From Flavobacteriales bacterium (GTDB lineage: Bacteria > Bacteroidota > Bacteroidia > Flavobacteriales_F > PHOS-HE28), in assembly GCA_019638085.1 (NCBI GenBank), contig JAHBUL010000009.1, positions 62,001 to 126,000 on the forward strand: a DNA stretch of 64,000 nucleotides, in the 5' to 3' direction. Position numbers and translations under genes: made by a program. This document shows positions 33,986 to 41,792 of the stretch, in pieces; position 1 is the stretch's first letter; each line of letters opens with the position of its first letter. The notes under the pieces were generated by a model that did not search any database, had not been told where the DNA came from, and saw nothing but the letters and a program-made list of their open reading frames with translations.

Positions 33986-34046
33986 TCTGATCGTCTGATG
34001 TTCTGATGGTCTGTTTTCTGATCGTCTGCCCCGATACATATCGGGG
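33985..34046 (-). repeat. imperfect tandem repeats plus hairpin before the YdeI-like gene
   Basis: Three imperfect units of TTCTGATSGTCTG at about 15-base spacing fill 33985-34028. A hairpin CCCCGAT/ATCGGGG follows at 34029-34046. They fill most of the gap between the SRPBCC-GyrI fusion gene and the YdeI-like gene. Confidence 0.5.
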
Positions 34047-34052
34047 GACTGA

Positions 34053-34964
34053 TCATCCTTCCACCACCCAATTCAACTCCGTGCGGTACTCCTTCGGGTC
34101 CTTCACTTCTGCAGGGTTGTTCAAGTAGCATTCCCAGAAGCGACCGCTATCCGATACGCCCTGCCCCTTCACCCAGGCTTGTAATTCGCCCCAGGCGGAA
34201 GCCAGCTTTTCATACGGGCCTTGATAAACGGAGCGAGCCACTTTTTCCGCAGGCAGTACGCCGTTCACTACACGACCAACTTCCTTGATCCTTTTCGAAA
34301 CGGGAAAGCCCAGCTCGAAGTCGAAAGTGTCCGATGGACGGCGATGGTGGTAGGAGAACATGGGGCCAGCGGGTTGCAGGCCTTGGTCCGCAAGGGCTTT
34401 CAGGATCTCCTTTACGGCGGGATCCATGTACTTCGGCATGTCCTTTCCGGGGATCTTCAAATGGATCACAGCGGTGGGCATTTCCTTGGTGCGGATGACT
34501 TCAGGCGTACCGATCAATTGCTGAACGCCGAATCCCGGCGGTTCACTCGGTTTTTCCGCGTGTTTCTTGAAACGGTCCAGAATGGCCTGCCAGCCGCCTT
34601 GCTGCATTTCCACGCTGTTCTGCGTTTCAGCGTCGAAGGTTTCCACCACGCGGGTGCCGCTCTTTCCTTCGGTGAAGCGCACCTCGCAGGTACGACCGTC
34701 CTCCATGGTGTAGGCGATGCGCTTGTGCAACTGCACGTCGTCGTAGGTGCCGGAGAAGGCGAAGCTGGCGCTTCCGTCACGCGCAGCCATGGTGCTGCTG
34801 AACGCGCCGCCGGTGCGTAGGTCGTTGGTAGCCTGCGGGCAGTGCCAGTCGTCGCTGGCGGCGCACCATTGCATGATGTGCTCCGGCTCGGACCAGACCT
34901 TCCAGACGTGGTCCACGGGCTTGTTGACGAAGGTGCTGACGGTGATGCGCGTTGCGGTGCTCAT
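34053..34964 (-). CDS. fusion of SRPBCC (AHSA1) and GyrI-like effector-binding domains
   Basis: The 303-residue protein has two parts. Residues 1-145 are an AHSA1 domain ('TVSTFVNKPVDHVWKVWSEPEHIMQWCAASDDW', in parts, and 'GGWQAILDRFKKH'). Residues about 160-303 resemble a GyrI/AraC effector-binding domain ('PGKDMPKYMDPAVKEILKALADQGLQPAGPMFSYHHR' and 'VYQGPYEKLASAWGELQAWV'). Both folds bind small hydrophobic or drug-like ligands. No DNA-binding region is present, so it is not a regulator of the usual GyrI-fused type. Confidence 0.85.
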   Translation of the reverse strand: MSTATRITVSTFVNKPVDHVWKVWSEPEHIMQWCAASDDWHCPQATNDLRTGGAFSSTMAARDGSASFAFSGTYDDVQLHKRIAYTMEDGRTCEVRFTEGKSGTRVVETFDAETQNSVEMQQGGWQAILDRFKKHAEKPSEPPGFGVQQLIGTPEVIRTKEMPTAVIHLKIPGKDMPKYMDPAVKEILKALADQGLQPAGPMFSYHHRRPSDTFDFELGFPVSKRIKEVGRVVNGVLPAEKVARSVYQGPYEKLASAWGELQAWVKGQGVSDSGRFWECYLNNPAEVKDPKEYRTELNWVVEG

Positions 34965-35020
34965 TGCTGCGGGGTATTAAAGTTCACGACTAGCGAGTTG
35001 TGGCCGGCGCCCGGCCTGTT

Positions 35021-35536
35021 TCATGCTTCCTTTGCTTGCTTGTTCGCCGCTAGCAGTTCGTCCAGCTGGCGGAAGTCCAGGGCGATGCCTTCCGTGAAGC
35101 CCATGGCCAGCAGGCGCTCCATGTCCTCCACGGATGGGTAGGTGATCTCGATGCGCACGATGGTCTGCCCGCTGCTTTCACTGAAGTGGTTCTCCCATTT
35201 CGCCATCGGCATCGCGGCATTGGGCGTACCGTGCTCATCGCAGAAGCCGTCTGTGCCGGTGAAGGAGGTCTTGGGGCGGATGGTCTCATAATCGAAATAG
35301 GACCAGTGCCGCACGCCCTCAGGGCTTTCCATGGCGTACAGCCAGCGGCCGCCTTCGCGGAAGTCGAGCGATCTGATCACGCATCTCCACGGCGCGGGCG
35401 CCCACCACTTGCACAGGATGTCCGCCTCGGTCCACGCCGCCCACACGGGGGCCAGGGGAGCAGCGAAGGAGCGCTCAAGCGTTATGGACTTGTCCTCCTT
35501 CCGAACAATGAAATTATTGATCGCTTCCTTGTTCAT
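35021..35536 (-). CDS. SRPBCC (AHSA1-like) protein
   Basis: The 171-residue protein has the AHSA1 pattern 'SITLERSFAAPLAPVWAAWTEADILCKWWAPAPW', 'DFREGGRWLYAMESPEGVRHWSYFDYETI' and a C-terminal helix ending 'FRQLDELLAANKQAKEA'. It overlaps the upstream gene by four bases (ATGA), showing operon structure. Confidence 0.9.
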   Translation of the reverse strand: MNKEAINNFIVRKEDKSITLERSFAAPLAPVWAAWTEADILCKWWAPAPWRCVIRSLDFREGGRWLYAMESPEGVRHWSYFDYETIRPKTSFTGTDGFCDEHGTPNAAMPMAKWENHFSESSGQTIVRIEITYPSVEDMERLLAMGFTEGIALDFRQLDELLAANKQAKEA

Positions 35537-36012
35537 CGGTCCATGTTCTCAGGATCCGTAGTTACTGTTTGCCCAGGATGGGAACTGTCCCGTTGTTCAG
35601 CAGGGCCGCCGGAATAGCCCAATAATGCGTCCGTGATGGCGTAAAGACGTTCTTCCCAGAGGTCGTCGATGCCCAGTTCATAGATCATTGCGAGATCATG
35701 CGGTGGCTGAGGGCTCAACCGCACCCGGATCATACTTGCACATGCCCCGTCGTCGACCATGGAGATCCGCGTGGTGAGCATCACCCCGCGATGGGACTCC
35801 TTCAGCACTAGCTCACAATTCGAGCACACGTTCAATACCCTCCGGTCCTTCTCGGCTCCGGAGTTCCACGTCATCCCGAATTGCGGATCCAGAAAGAGGG
35901 CGATCACCCGTTCCATTGGCGCGGCCAATACGCGTGTCAAGCAGTGCGAGGAGCTTTGTTCCAGCACCTCCGACGCATTCACCTCCAAGGCTTCAGCGCT
36001 TCCCCTTCGCAT
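35533..36012 (-). CDS. SRPBCC-like protein, divergent
   Basis: A 159-residue protein with an N-terminal SRPBCC-like strand-helix ('HCLTRVLAAPMERVIALFLDPQF') and central 'VLKESHRGVMLTTRISMVDDGACASMIRVRLSP'. It is the least typical SRPBCC of the cluster and holds three Cys in a short stretch ('NVCSNCELV'). The start lies 20 bases inside the ArsR gene end and four bases overlap the next gene. Function unknown. Confidence 0.7.
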   Translation of the reverse strand: MRRGSAEALEVNASEVLEQSSSHCLTRVLAAPMERVIALFLDPQFGMTWNSGAEKDRRVLNVCSNCELVLKESHRGVMLTTRISMVDDGACASMIRVRLSPQPPHDLAMIYELGIDDLWEERLYAITDALLGYSGGPAEQRDSSHPGQTVTTDPENMDR

Positions 36013-36367
36013 TGCGTTTTCTGGTCGTTGGTTTGACCTCCTTCTCCTGCACTTCCTTCAAATAGGCATCCAATCGGTCGAAGCGGGCCTCCCACATCGC
36101 ACGGTATTGCTCCACCCAATCCGAAGCGGCCTCCAAGGGCGCAGCCTCCAACTTGCATGGCCGCCATTGCGCCTCCTTTCCACGGGAGATCAAGCTCGCA
36201 CGCTCCAATACCTTCAGGTGTTTGCTGATAGCCGGCATGCTCATGCTGAAGGGAGCCGCCAGCTCGGTAACCGATGCCTCACCCTTGGACAACCGCGCAA
36301 GAATGGCTCTGCGCGTGGGGTCGGCAAGCGCTTGGAAGGTGGAACTGAGATGATCTGGAGCAAGCAT
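35993..36367 (-). CDS. ArsR/SdpR-family transcriptional repressor
   Basis: The 124-residue product starts 'MLAPDHLSSTFQALADPTRRAILARLSKGEASVTELAAPFSMSMPAISKHLKVLERASLISR', a winged helix-turn-helix of the ArsR family. No Cys metal-binding motif is present, so it belongs to the metal-free SdpR-like group often paired with AHSA1 genes. The start at 36367 is set by the TACATTTG box four bases upstream, against a 21-residue longer frame. An inverted repeat in its own promoter suggests autoregulation. Confidence 0.92.
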   Translation of the reverse strand: MLAPDHLSSTFQALADPTRRAILARLSKGEASVTELAAPFSMSMPAISKHLKVLERASLISRGKEAQWRPCKLEAAPLEAASDWVEQYRAMWEARFDRLDAYLKEVQEKEVKPTTRKRNAKGKR

Positions 36368-36371
36368 GGCG

Positions 36372-36405
36372 CAAATGTATATAACCAAACGGTTAAATAC
36401 AAAAA
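36372..36405 (-). promoter_or_regulatory. promoter of the ArsR-SRPBCC operon (TTTTTG-N20-TACATTTG)
   Basis: On the minus strand a TTTTTG at 36405-36400 is followed after 20 bases by TACATTTG at 36379-36372, a full Bacteroidota promoter. The box ends four bases before the ATG, predicting a leaderless transcript. Confidence 0.7.
36382..36395. promoter_or_regulatory. operator candidate for the ArsR repressor
   Basis: The inverted repeat TAACC-N4-GGTTA (TAACCAAACGGTTA) sits wholly between the -33 and -7 elements, where ArsR-family dimers typically block polymerase. Confidence 0.6.
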
Positions 36406-36492
36406 TTGAATGAAAGCAGTCCTCCTCCATCTCTTCAACCGTTGGCCAGTAGCGCCATTGCCACAGAAGACCTCCTTACTTTGCGAATACAG

Positions 36493-37320
36493 ATGAGAAC
36501 AGCACTTTCCAGGTCCTTTCACATTCTCTTGTGGATGTTGACCTGCGTTCCCTCGAACGCACAGGATACGCGCATGAGCGAGCGAGCCGCTACGGAGGCC
36601 GTCCGGCGCATCGTTCAATACTCTGGTCTCACGCCAGACATTACTGTGCGCGAGGATCCTTCGGTACGCACCGCTAACGCCTACATCAAAGGACATGTGC
36701 GCGTGATCGCTTTCAACCCGGCCTTCATCACTACTGTCCTTGATTCAAGCAAAACCAACTGGGCGGCGATCAGTATTCTTGCACACGAGGTGGCCCACCA
36801 CCTTTTGGGGCACACGCTTGACCCCTCCACGCTTCGGCCCGGTGACGAGCTGGCCTGCGACCATTATTCGGGTTTTATCCTTTTCTCCATGGGTGCCAGC
36901 CTGCCCGAAAGCTTGGCCGCGATAGAAGTGGCGGGTAACCCGCACGGTACATGGAGCCATCCGCCAAAGCATGCGCGCTCCGCTGCGATCGAGCAAGGGT
37001 GGCGAGAGGCTGAGCGGCTTCGTGCCGGCGTTGTGGCAGCACCGATCGCACTCAATGATGATTTTCGGTTCGTCGTGCGCTTCGTGGGTGACCGCAGCAC
37101 CTATTATGTGGACCGCTCCGGAGCCTTGGTCTGGTTCAACACACAAGCCGAGCCGATCGCTTTCGGTACCTTCACCGAGACCCCGAAAGCCGATGGCGTG
37201 TACCAACTGAACTGGGAAGACCAGTCCTTCTTCGTGGACCGCAACAACGCGATCTGGCGGCGCGGCGAACATGGCTTGCAGACCATCGTTGGTCGCATGG
37301 AAGCGTACGCACGGCCTTGA
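36493..37320 (+). CDS. secreted M48-like metallopeptidase
   Basis: The 275-residue product starts 'MRTALSRSFHILLWMLTCVPSNAQ' (signal peptide); the frame upstream to 36406 is rejected. The zinc motif 'HEVAHHLLGHT' is followed by a downstream acidic 'GDELACDHYSGF' as in M48 peptidases. The C-terminal 90 residues ('YYVDRSGALVWFNTQAEPIAFG' and 'SFFVDRNNAIWRRGE') form two similar short beta repeats. It is probably periplasmic or exported. Divergent from the ArsR gene. Confidence 0.8.
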   Translation: MRTALSRSFHILLWMLTCVPSNAQDTRMSERAATEAVRRIVQYSGLTPDITVREDPSVRTANAYIKGHVRVIAFNPAFITTVLDSSKTNWAAISILAHEVAHHLLGHTLDPSTLRPGDELACDHYSGFILFSMGASLPESLAAIEVAGNPHGTWSHPPKHARSAAIEQGWREAERLRAGVVAAPIALNDDFRFVVRFVGDRSTYYVDRSGALVWFNTQAEPIAFGTFTETPKADGVYQLNWEDQSFFVDRNNAIWRRGEHGLQTIVGRMEAYARP

Positions 37321-37407
37321 TCAGTCACACGCCACACGCGGCCATCACGGGCAATTGCTCACAACCGGCGCGGGAACAATTGTCACGTAGCCGGTGGGTT
37401 ACGGGGC

Positions 37408-37415
37408 TAACTTTG
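37408..37415 (+). promoter_or_regulatory. -7 box TAACTTTG, leaderless spacing
   Basis: It is a perfect TAnnTTTG ending five bases before the ATG at 37421. Confidence 0.6.
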
Positions 37416-37420
37416 CTTTC

Positions 37421-37999
37421 ATGAAGTGGACCATTGGTATTTTGGCTGGTGTGCTACTGGCTGCCACCAGCTGCACTAGTGCTCTTTCGGAAGCGGAGGA
37501 GAAGGCGGCCATGGAAAAGGGAGCCAGCTTGGCGGGTGCCTCGTTCCAAGCGCTGAGCGCACAACTCCAACACGCCATGAAGGAAGGTGGCCCGGCTCAT
37601 GCGGTGGATTTCTGTTCCTTGAACGCACTCTCCATCGTCGATTCGTTGTCAGAAGCACATGGCGCACAAATCCGCAGGACCAGCGATCGTATACGTGCCC
37701 CGCACGATCGGCCGGATGCCGAGGAAACCCGATACCTGCAAGCCATGCTGGAGGAATGGAAGGCGGGAGCGACGGCAGCGGACCTCTCTGCGCGCGCTGT
37801 GGTGCATGGCGATAGTGTTGCCTATTACCAGCCCATCTTCATCAATTCACCGGCCTGCCTGAAATGCCATGGCACAGCTGGGGAAAACCTCGACGCTTCC
37901 GCCGTCGCTGTGATCAATGAACGCTATCCGGATGATCAAGCCACCGGTTACGCCATGGGTGATCTCAGGGGTATGTGGAGCATCCGTTGGGCACGCTGA
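37421..37999 (+). CDS. DUF3365/Tll0287-like c-type heme lipoprotein
   Basis: The 192-residue product starts 'MKWTIGILAGVLLAATSCTSA', a lipoprotein signal with Cys 18. It contains 'GPAHAVDFCSLNALSIVDSLSEAHGAQIRRTSDRIRAPHDRPDAEE' in parts and the heme-attachment motif 'CLKCHG', as in DUF3365 (Tll0287-like) sensors. It likely binds one heme c outside the cytoplasm, perhaps as a redox or gas sensor. The start follows the promoter box rather than a GTG nine codons upstream. Its stop abuts the opposing methyltransferase stop. Confidence 0.88.
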   Translation: MKWTIGILAGVLLAATSCTSALSEAEEKAAMEKGASLAGASFQALSAQLQHAMKEGGPAHAVDFCSLNALSIVDSLSEAHGAQIRRTSDRIRAPHDRPDAEETRYLQAMLEEWKAGATAADLSARAVVHGDSVAYYQPIFINSPACLKCHGTAGENLDASAVAVINERYPDDQATGYAMGDLRGMWSIRWAR

Positions 38000-39253
38000 T
38001 CAGCCCTTTACCCGCCGTTCGAGCACCTTCCCTACCCGCTCGATCACGCCGGTCACCAAGGCATTGCCCATCAGAAAGGCACGGCGCCCGTCCGCGGTGC
38101 CTGCGGTATGGCCATCGGGGAACATGTTCAACCGCTCCAGTTCCACAGGGGTCAATCGGCGCAAGCGTCCATCCGGCATACACACCACATGCTTGAAGCG
38201 CGATGGCGAGCTGCCTCCTTCCCCGGTAATGATCGTCCGTGCGGGCTTGTCCAATGCATCCGGAAATGCCATGGCGCCTTCCATGTAATCGTAGGAGAAG
38301 CCATTGGCGGCATTCGTGCGCCTTTCCCGCTTGCTTCCTTTCAAATACATCCACGCCTTTCTCTTCGCTTCAGGGATGAAGAACTCAGCAGGCACTTCGT
38401 CCAGCGGTAGAAGAACATCACCCAATGTGGTGCCCTTTCCGTGATGGTCAGCGATCACTGCCAAGGTGTCTACAGTACGGTCCACCATCACACCCGCATT
38501 CCCGAAAGGACCGTTGCGGCTGTGGGGGCCATTGTTGAAGTGTTCGGTCACTTCCGCTAGATCGCCCTCGATCCGGGAGCGGATGGTTTTACCATCCTTT
38601 GCTTGCGCAGGAAAGGCCTCGGCAAAAATCCCCTTCCTCAGCAACCAGTTCTCTGGTCGTTTTGTCGCCACAAGCTTTTTCCCGAGCGGGGTACTCTTGT
38701 GATATCCCAGGAAGAACACCCTTCGGCGGCGCTGAGGCATGCCGTAGTCGGCAGCATTTATCACGCGCCATTCCACCGCGTAGCCCAAGTCCGCCAAGGA
38801 GGCCAGCATCACGGCAAAGTCCCGGCCGCGTTGTGTGGCAGGAGATTTCAGCAAGCGGTCCACATTCTCCAGGAAGAAGTACCCGGGTTCCTTCGCCTTC
38901 AGGATCCGGTGGATCTCCCACCAGAGCACGCCCTTTTTTCCCACCAATCCGTCGGCTTTGTTCAGCGTGCGTGCCACGGAGTAATCCTGACAAGGAAAGC
39001 CGCCTACGAGAAGATCATGATCGGGGATGTCCCTCACCGGCACCGTGGAAATGTCCGTATTGGAATGCCCATCGGCCCCGAAGCGTGCAACGTATATCGC
39101 TGAAGCATCCTGCTTCTTTCTGGCCGGTTCCCACTGGTTGCTCCAAACCGTATCGAAATGATCGGAAGCCCGTTCCAATCCAACGCGAAAACCGCCAACA
39201 CCCGCAAAAAGTTCCACAACCCGCATGTTCCCCTTGGGGCCCTTCTTCGGCAT
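38000..39253 (-). CDS. C5 cytosine DNA methyltransferase, orphan
   Basis: The 417-residue protein has the ordered C5 motifs: I 'VVELFAGVGGFRVGLE', IV 'GGFPCQDYSVA' with catalytic Cys 88, VI 'ENVDRLL', VIII 'QRRRRVFFLGY', then a target-recognition region and IX/X ('RRLTPVELERLNMFPDGH', 'GNALVTGVIERVGKVL'). It methylates cytosine at the 5 position in a sequence that cannot be read from the protein. No restriction endonuclease or Vsr gene is adjacent, so it may be a solitary epigenetic enzyme. Confidence 0.95.
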   Translation of the reverse strand: MPKKGPKGNMRVVELFAGVGGFRVGLERASDHFDTVWSNQWEPARKKQDASAIYVARFGADGHSNTDISTVPVRDIPDHDLLVGGFPCQDYSVARTLNKADGLVGKKGVLWWEIHRILKAKEPGYFFLENVDRLLKSPATQRGRDFAVMLASLADLGYAVEWRVINAADYGMPQRRRRVFFLGYHKSTPLGKKLVATKRPENWLLRKGIFAEAFPAQAKDGKTIRSRIEGDLAEVTEHFNNGPHSRNGPFGNAGVMVDRTVDTLAVIADHHGKGTTLGDVLLPLDEVPAEFFIPEAKRKAWMYLKGSKRERRTNAANGFSYDYMEGAMAFPDALDKPARTIITGEGGSSPSRFKHVVCMPDGRLRRLTPVELERLNMFPDGHTAGTADGRRAFLMGNALVTGVIERVGKVLERRVKG

Positions 39254-39257
39254 GGCC

Positions 39258-39265
39258 CAAAAATA
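39258..39265 (-). promoter_or_regulatory. -7 box TATTTTTG of the methyltransferase gene, leaderless spacing
   Basis: It is a perfect TAnnTTTG on the minus strand, ending four bases before the ATG at 39253. Confidence 0.55.
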
Positions 39266-39330
39266 TCGCCAGCGACCATCGGCATATCATCGGGATCGCG
39301 CTGTTATGAACAGTACACCCCGGATACATC

Positions 39331-41079
39331 TCAGACCAGCTTATCGATCGAGGTTTCGATCTCCTCGCTCAGGTTCTGCCATTGCTTGGCATTGCCGGAG
39401 ACGGCCAGCACGGCCTCCTTGACCTTCGAGCGGCCAAAACCAAGGATCTGCTTCCATGAAATATGTGGTGGAAAGGAGACCTCACCCCCGCTCACCACTG
39501 CATCGATAATGAACGGCTTCGTGGAATTCTTCGCCATCACGATGGCCGCCTGGATGTCCTTGGCGTGCTCCACACGGATGCCTTCCCCACCACAAAGCCG
39601 CGCATAATCGGCAAAATTCGGATTGAACTGTTTCAGCGCCTCATATTGGGGCGCAAGACCCGCCTCCTCCATCTCCAACTTCACGAAACCCAGTTCACTG
39701 TTGTTGAAGACGATGATCTTGATCGGCAGCTTTCGTTCCACAGCAGTGAGGAAGTCCTGCATACCCATCACGAATGAGCCATCGCCCACCAAGCCCCATA
39801 CTTCACGCTGTGGAAAGAGTGCCTGCGCCCCAATGGCGGAAGGCAAGCCCACTCCCATGGATCCATGGTTGAACGAACCCAGGATCCGTCGATCGCCGTG
39901 GAAAGAGATGTGACGTGCCGCCCAGATGGCCGAGGTGCCGGTCTCGATGGTGAAAATGGCATCCGTGGCGGCCTGCTGGTCAATGGCCCGGGCGAAGATC
40001 TGCGGGTGCAACGGTTCATGATCTTCCCGGGGATCAGCATCCTGTCGCATCTGATCTTTCCATTTATCGAATGCATCCATCAGCGAAGCCCGGAAAGTCT
40101 CGTCCTGCTTCTCCGCGACCATCCCCAACAATTTGTTCACCGTGGCTTTCACATCTCCATGCACGGCGGCCTTCACCGGAGTACGGTTGCCGATGTTCTC
40201 CAAGCGTGTGTCCACCTGCACGGTCTCGGTTCCATGTGGCAGGAAATCGGTGTAGGGGAAATCCGTTCCGAGCATCAGCAACCGATCAGCCTTCATTACC
40301 GCGTGGAAGCCGGGCGGGTCGCCGATCAAGCCGGTGAGCCCTACCACCCCGGGGGTATCCCGGTCGAAGATGTCGGCTGCGCGAAAGGTGTGTACGATCG
40401 GTGCTTTCAGCTTTTTCGCAAGCTGCAATACTTCCTGGCGGGCATCCCGGCAGCCGGCGCCGGCGAGGATGGTAACGTGCTTACCGCTGTCCAGGACGGC
40501 AGCGGCCTCTTTCACGGAGCGATCACCCGGAACCAGCATGGCATCAGATGAAGGGATGCTTGAGATGAATCTTTCCCCGGCCGCTGGCATTGCAGCGACA
40601 TCAGCCGGCAATTCAATGCGACACACCACGCCTTGGGCCAAGGCGATCCTGATGGCACGCAGGATCATACGAGGAGCTTCCTCCGGAGTGCGGATGATGG
40701 CTTGGTATGCACAGACATCATCGAACATCTTCTTCAGATCCACCTCCTGGAAGTAGTTCGTGCCTTGTTGGACCATCGGGACCTGACCGGTGATCGCCAG
40801 CACTGGCGCGCGCTCCTTCTTGGCATTGTACAGCCCATTGATCAGGTGCAGGGCTCCCGGGCCTACCGTGCCGGCACACACGCCCAGCCTGCCCGTGAGC
40901 GCGGCTTGTGCATAGGCGGCATAGGCCGCCGTTTCCTCGTGGCGAACCGTTATCCACTTCACCCTTTCCTGTTTGCGGATCGCATCCACGAAGTGGTTCA
41001 AGGCATCCCCTGTAAGTCCGAAAACCTGGCGAACGCCCGCTTTGGTAAGGATCTGCAATAATTGATCGGAAACATTCAT
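39331..41079 (-). CDS. ThDP-dependent pyruvate oxidase/dehydrogenase (PoxB-like)
   Basis: The 582-residue protein has the three-domain ThDP enzyme layout: 'VFGLTGDALNHFVDAIRKQERVKWITVRHEETAAYAAYAQA' in parts (cofactor Glu in 'RHEE'), a central FAD/Rossmann-like domain, and the ThDP motif 'GDGSFVMGMQDFLTAVERKLPIKIIVFNN' in parts. The arrangement and length match PoxB, which decarboxylates pyruvate to acetate at the membrane with quinone as acceptor. Acetolactate synthase-like activity cannot be excluded. Confidence 0.88.
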   Translation of the reverse strand: MNVSDQLLQILTKAGVRQVFGLTGDALNHFVDAIRKQERVKWITVRHEETAAYAAYAQAALTGRLGVCAGTVGPGALHLINGLYNAKKERAPVLAITGQVPMVQQGTNYFQEVDLKKMFDDVCAYQAIIRTPEEAPRMILRAIRIALAQGVVCRIELPADVAAMPAAGERFISSIPSSDAMLVPGDRSVKEAAAVLDSGKHVTILAGAGCRDARQEVLQLAKKLKAPIVHTFRAADIFDRDTPGVVGLTGLIGDPPGFHAVMKADRLLMLGTDFPYTDFLPHGTETVQVDTRLENIGNRTPVKAAVHGDVKATVNKLLGMVAEKQDETFRASLMDAFDKWKDQMRQDADPREDHEPLHPQIFARAIDQQAATDAIFTIETGTSAIWAARHISFHGDRRILGSFNHGSMGVGLPSAIGAQALFPQREVWGLVGDGSFVMGMQDFLTAVERKLPIKIIVFNNSELGFVKLEMEEAGLAPQYEALKQFNPNFADYARLCGGEGIRVEHAKDIQAAIVMAKNSTKPFIIDAVVSGGEVSFPPHISWKQILGFGRSKVKEAVLAVSGNAKQWQNLSEEIETSIDKLV

Positions 41080-41238
41080 GGTCGCAGTTGCTTTAGGTGA
41101 AGGAACAGTCCGTGGTCATCTGTTCCACTTGCAGAAACAATCTGTAGGCTGCTTTGTTTTCCATGTCTCCAACAAGCCCCGGCCAATCCCACATCCCTTC
41201 CACGAGGCTTTAACTTTCGGCTTCAAATTCATCCTATC

Positions 41239-41700
41239 ATGAAACCAAGATCCACCTATGCCAAGGATGCCCCCGGCGTATACAAGGCCATGGGGGTGCT
41301 GGAGGAATATCTTCGCCAATGTTCCCTTGAGATCCCCTTGATCCATCTCATCAAGCTACGTGCCTCGCAGGTCAATGGATGTGCATATTGCATCGACATG
41401 CACTGGAAGGACCTACGCGCCCTGGGAGAGACCGAACAGCGGCTCTATTCACTGGATGCTTGGCGTGAATGCACATGGTACACCGATCGCGAACGTGCAG
41501 CACTTGCATGGACAGAGGCCGTGACCTTGGTAGCTGACGGCCATGTGCCTGACACTGTCTTCGAAGAAGTACGACCACACTTCAGTGCCACCGAGCTGGC
41601 GGACCTCACATTCGCCATCTCTGTGATCAACGCGTGGAATCGATTGAGCATCGCGGGCCGGGTCCCCGCTGGGAATTACCAGGTGAAGAAACACACCTGA
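41239..41700 (+). CDS. AhpD-like carboxymuconolactone decarboxylase family protein
   Basis: The 153-residue protein has the AhpD core 'LIHLIKLRASQVNGCAYCIDMHWKDLRALGE', where CAYC is the CxxC redox pair and His follows, with a proton-relay Glu region near 'RERAALAWTEAVT'. AhpD-like proteins are peroxidases or thiol oxidoreductases in the cytosol. It stands alone, divergent from the pyruvate oxidase gene. Confidence 0.92.
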   Translation: MKPRSTYAKDAPGVYKAMGVLEEYLRQCSLEIPLIHLIKLRASQVNGCAYCIDMHWKDLRALGETEQRLYSLDAWRECTWYTDRERAALAWTEAVTLVADGHVPDTVFEEVRPHFSATELADLTFAISVINAWNRLSIAGRVPAGNYQVKKHT

Positions 41701-41732
41701 GCCAATGTTGACAGGACAAAAAGTATCTCTAG

Positions 41733-41753
41733 CCGTTCGACTCGATCGAACGG
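41733..41753. terminator. hairpin between converging genes
   Basis: A perfect 8-base stem CCGTTCGA/TCGAACGG with a 5-base loop lies between the AhpD-like and phospholipase-like stops. On the minus strand a T-run follows about nine bases later. Confidence 0.5.
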
Positions 41754-41792
41754 AGCACTTCGAAAATCAGCACCTCCGTAAAAGACCGTAGA

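Noticed and set aside
32906-34006. Plus-strand open frame of 366 codons in the SRPBCC/VOC cluster
   Set aside because: It is antisense to two genes with strong VOC and YdeI signatures.
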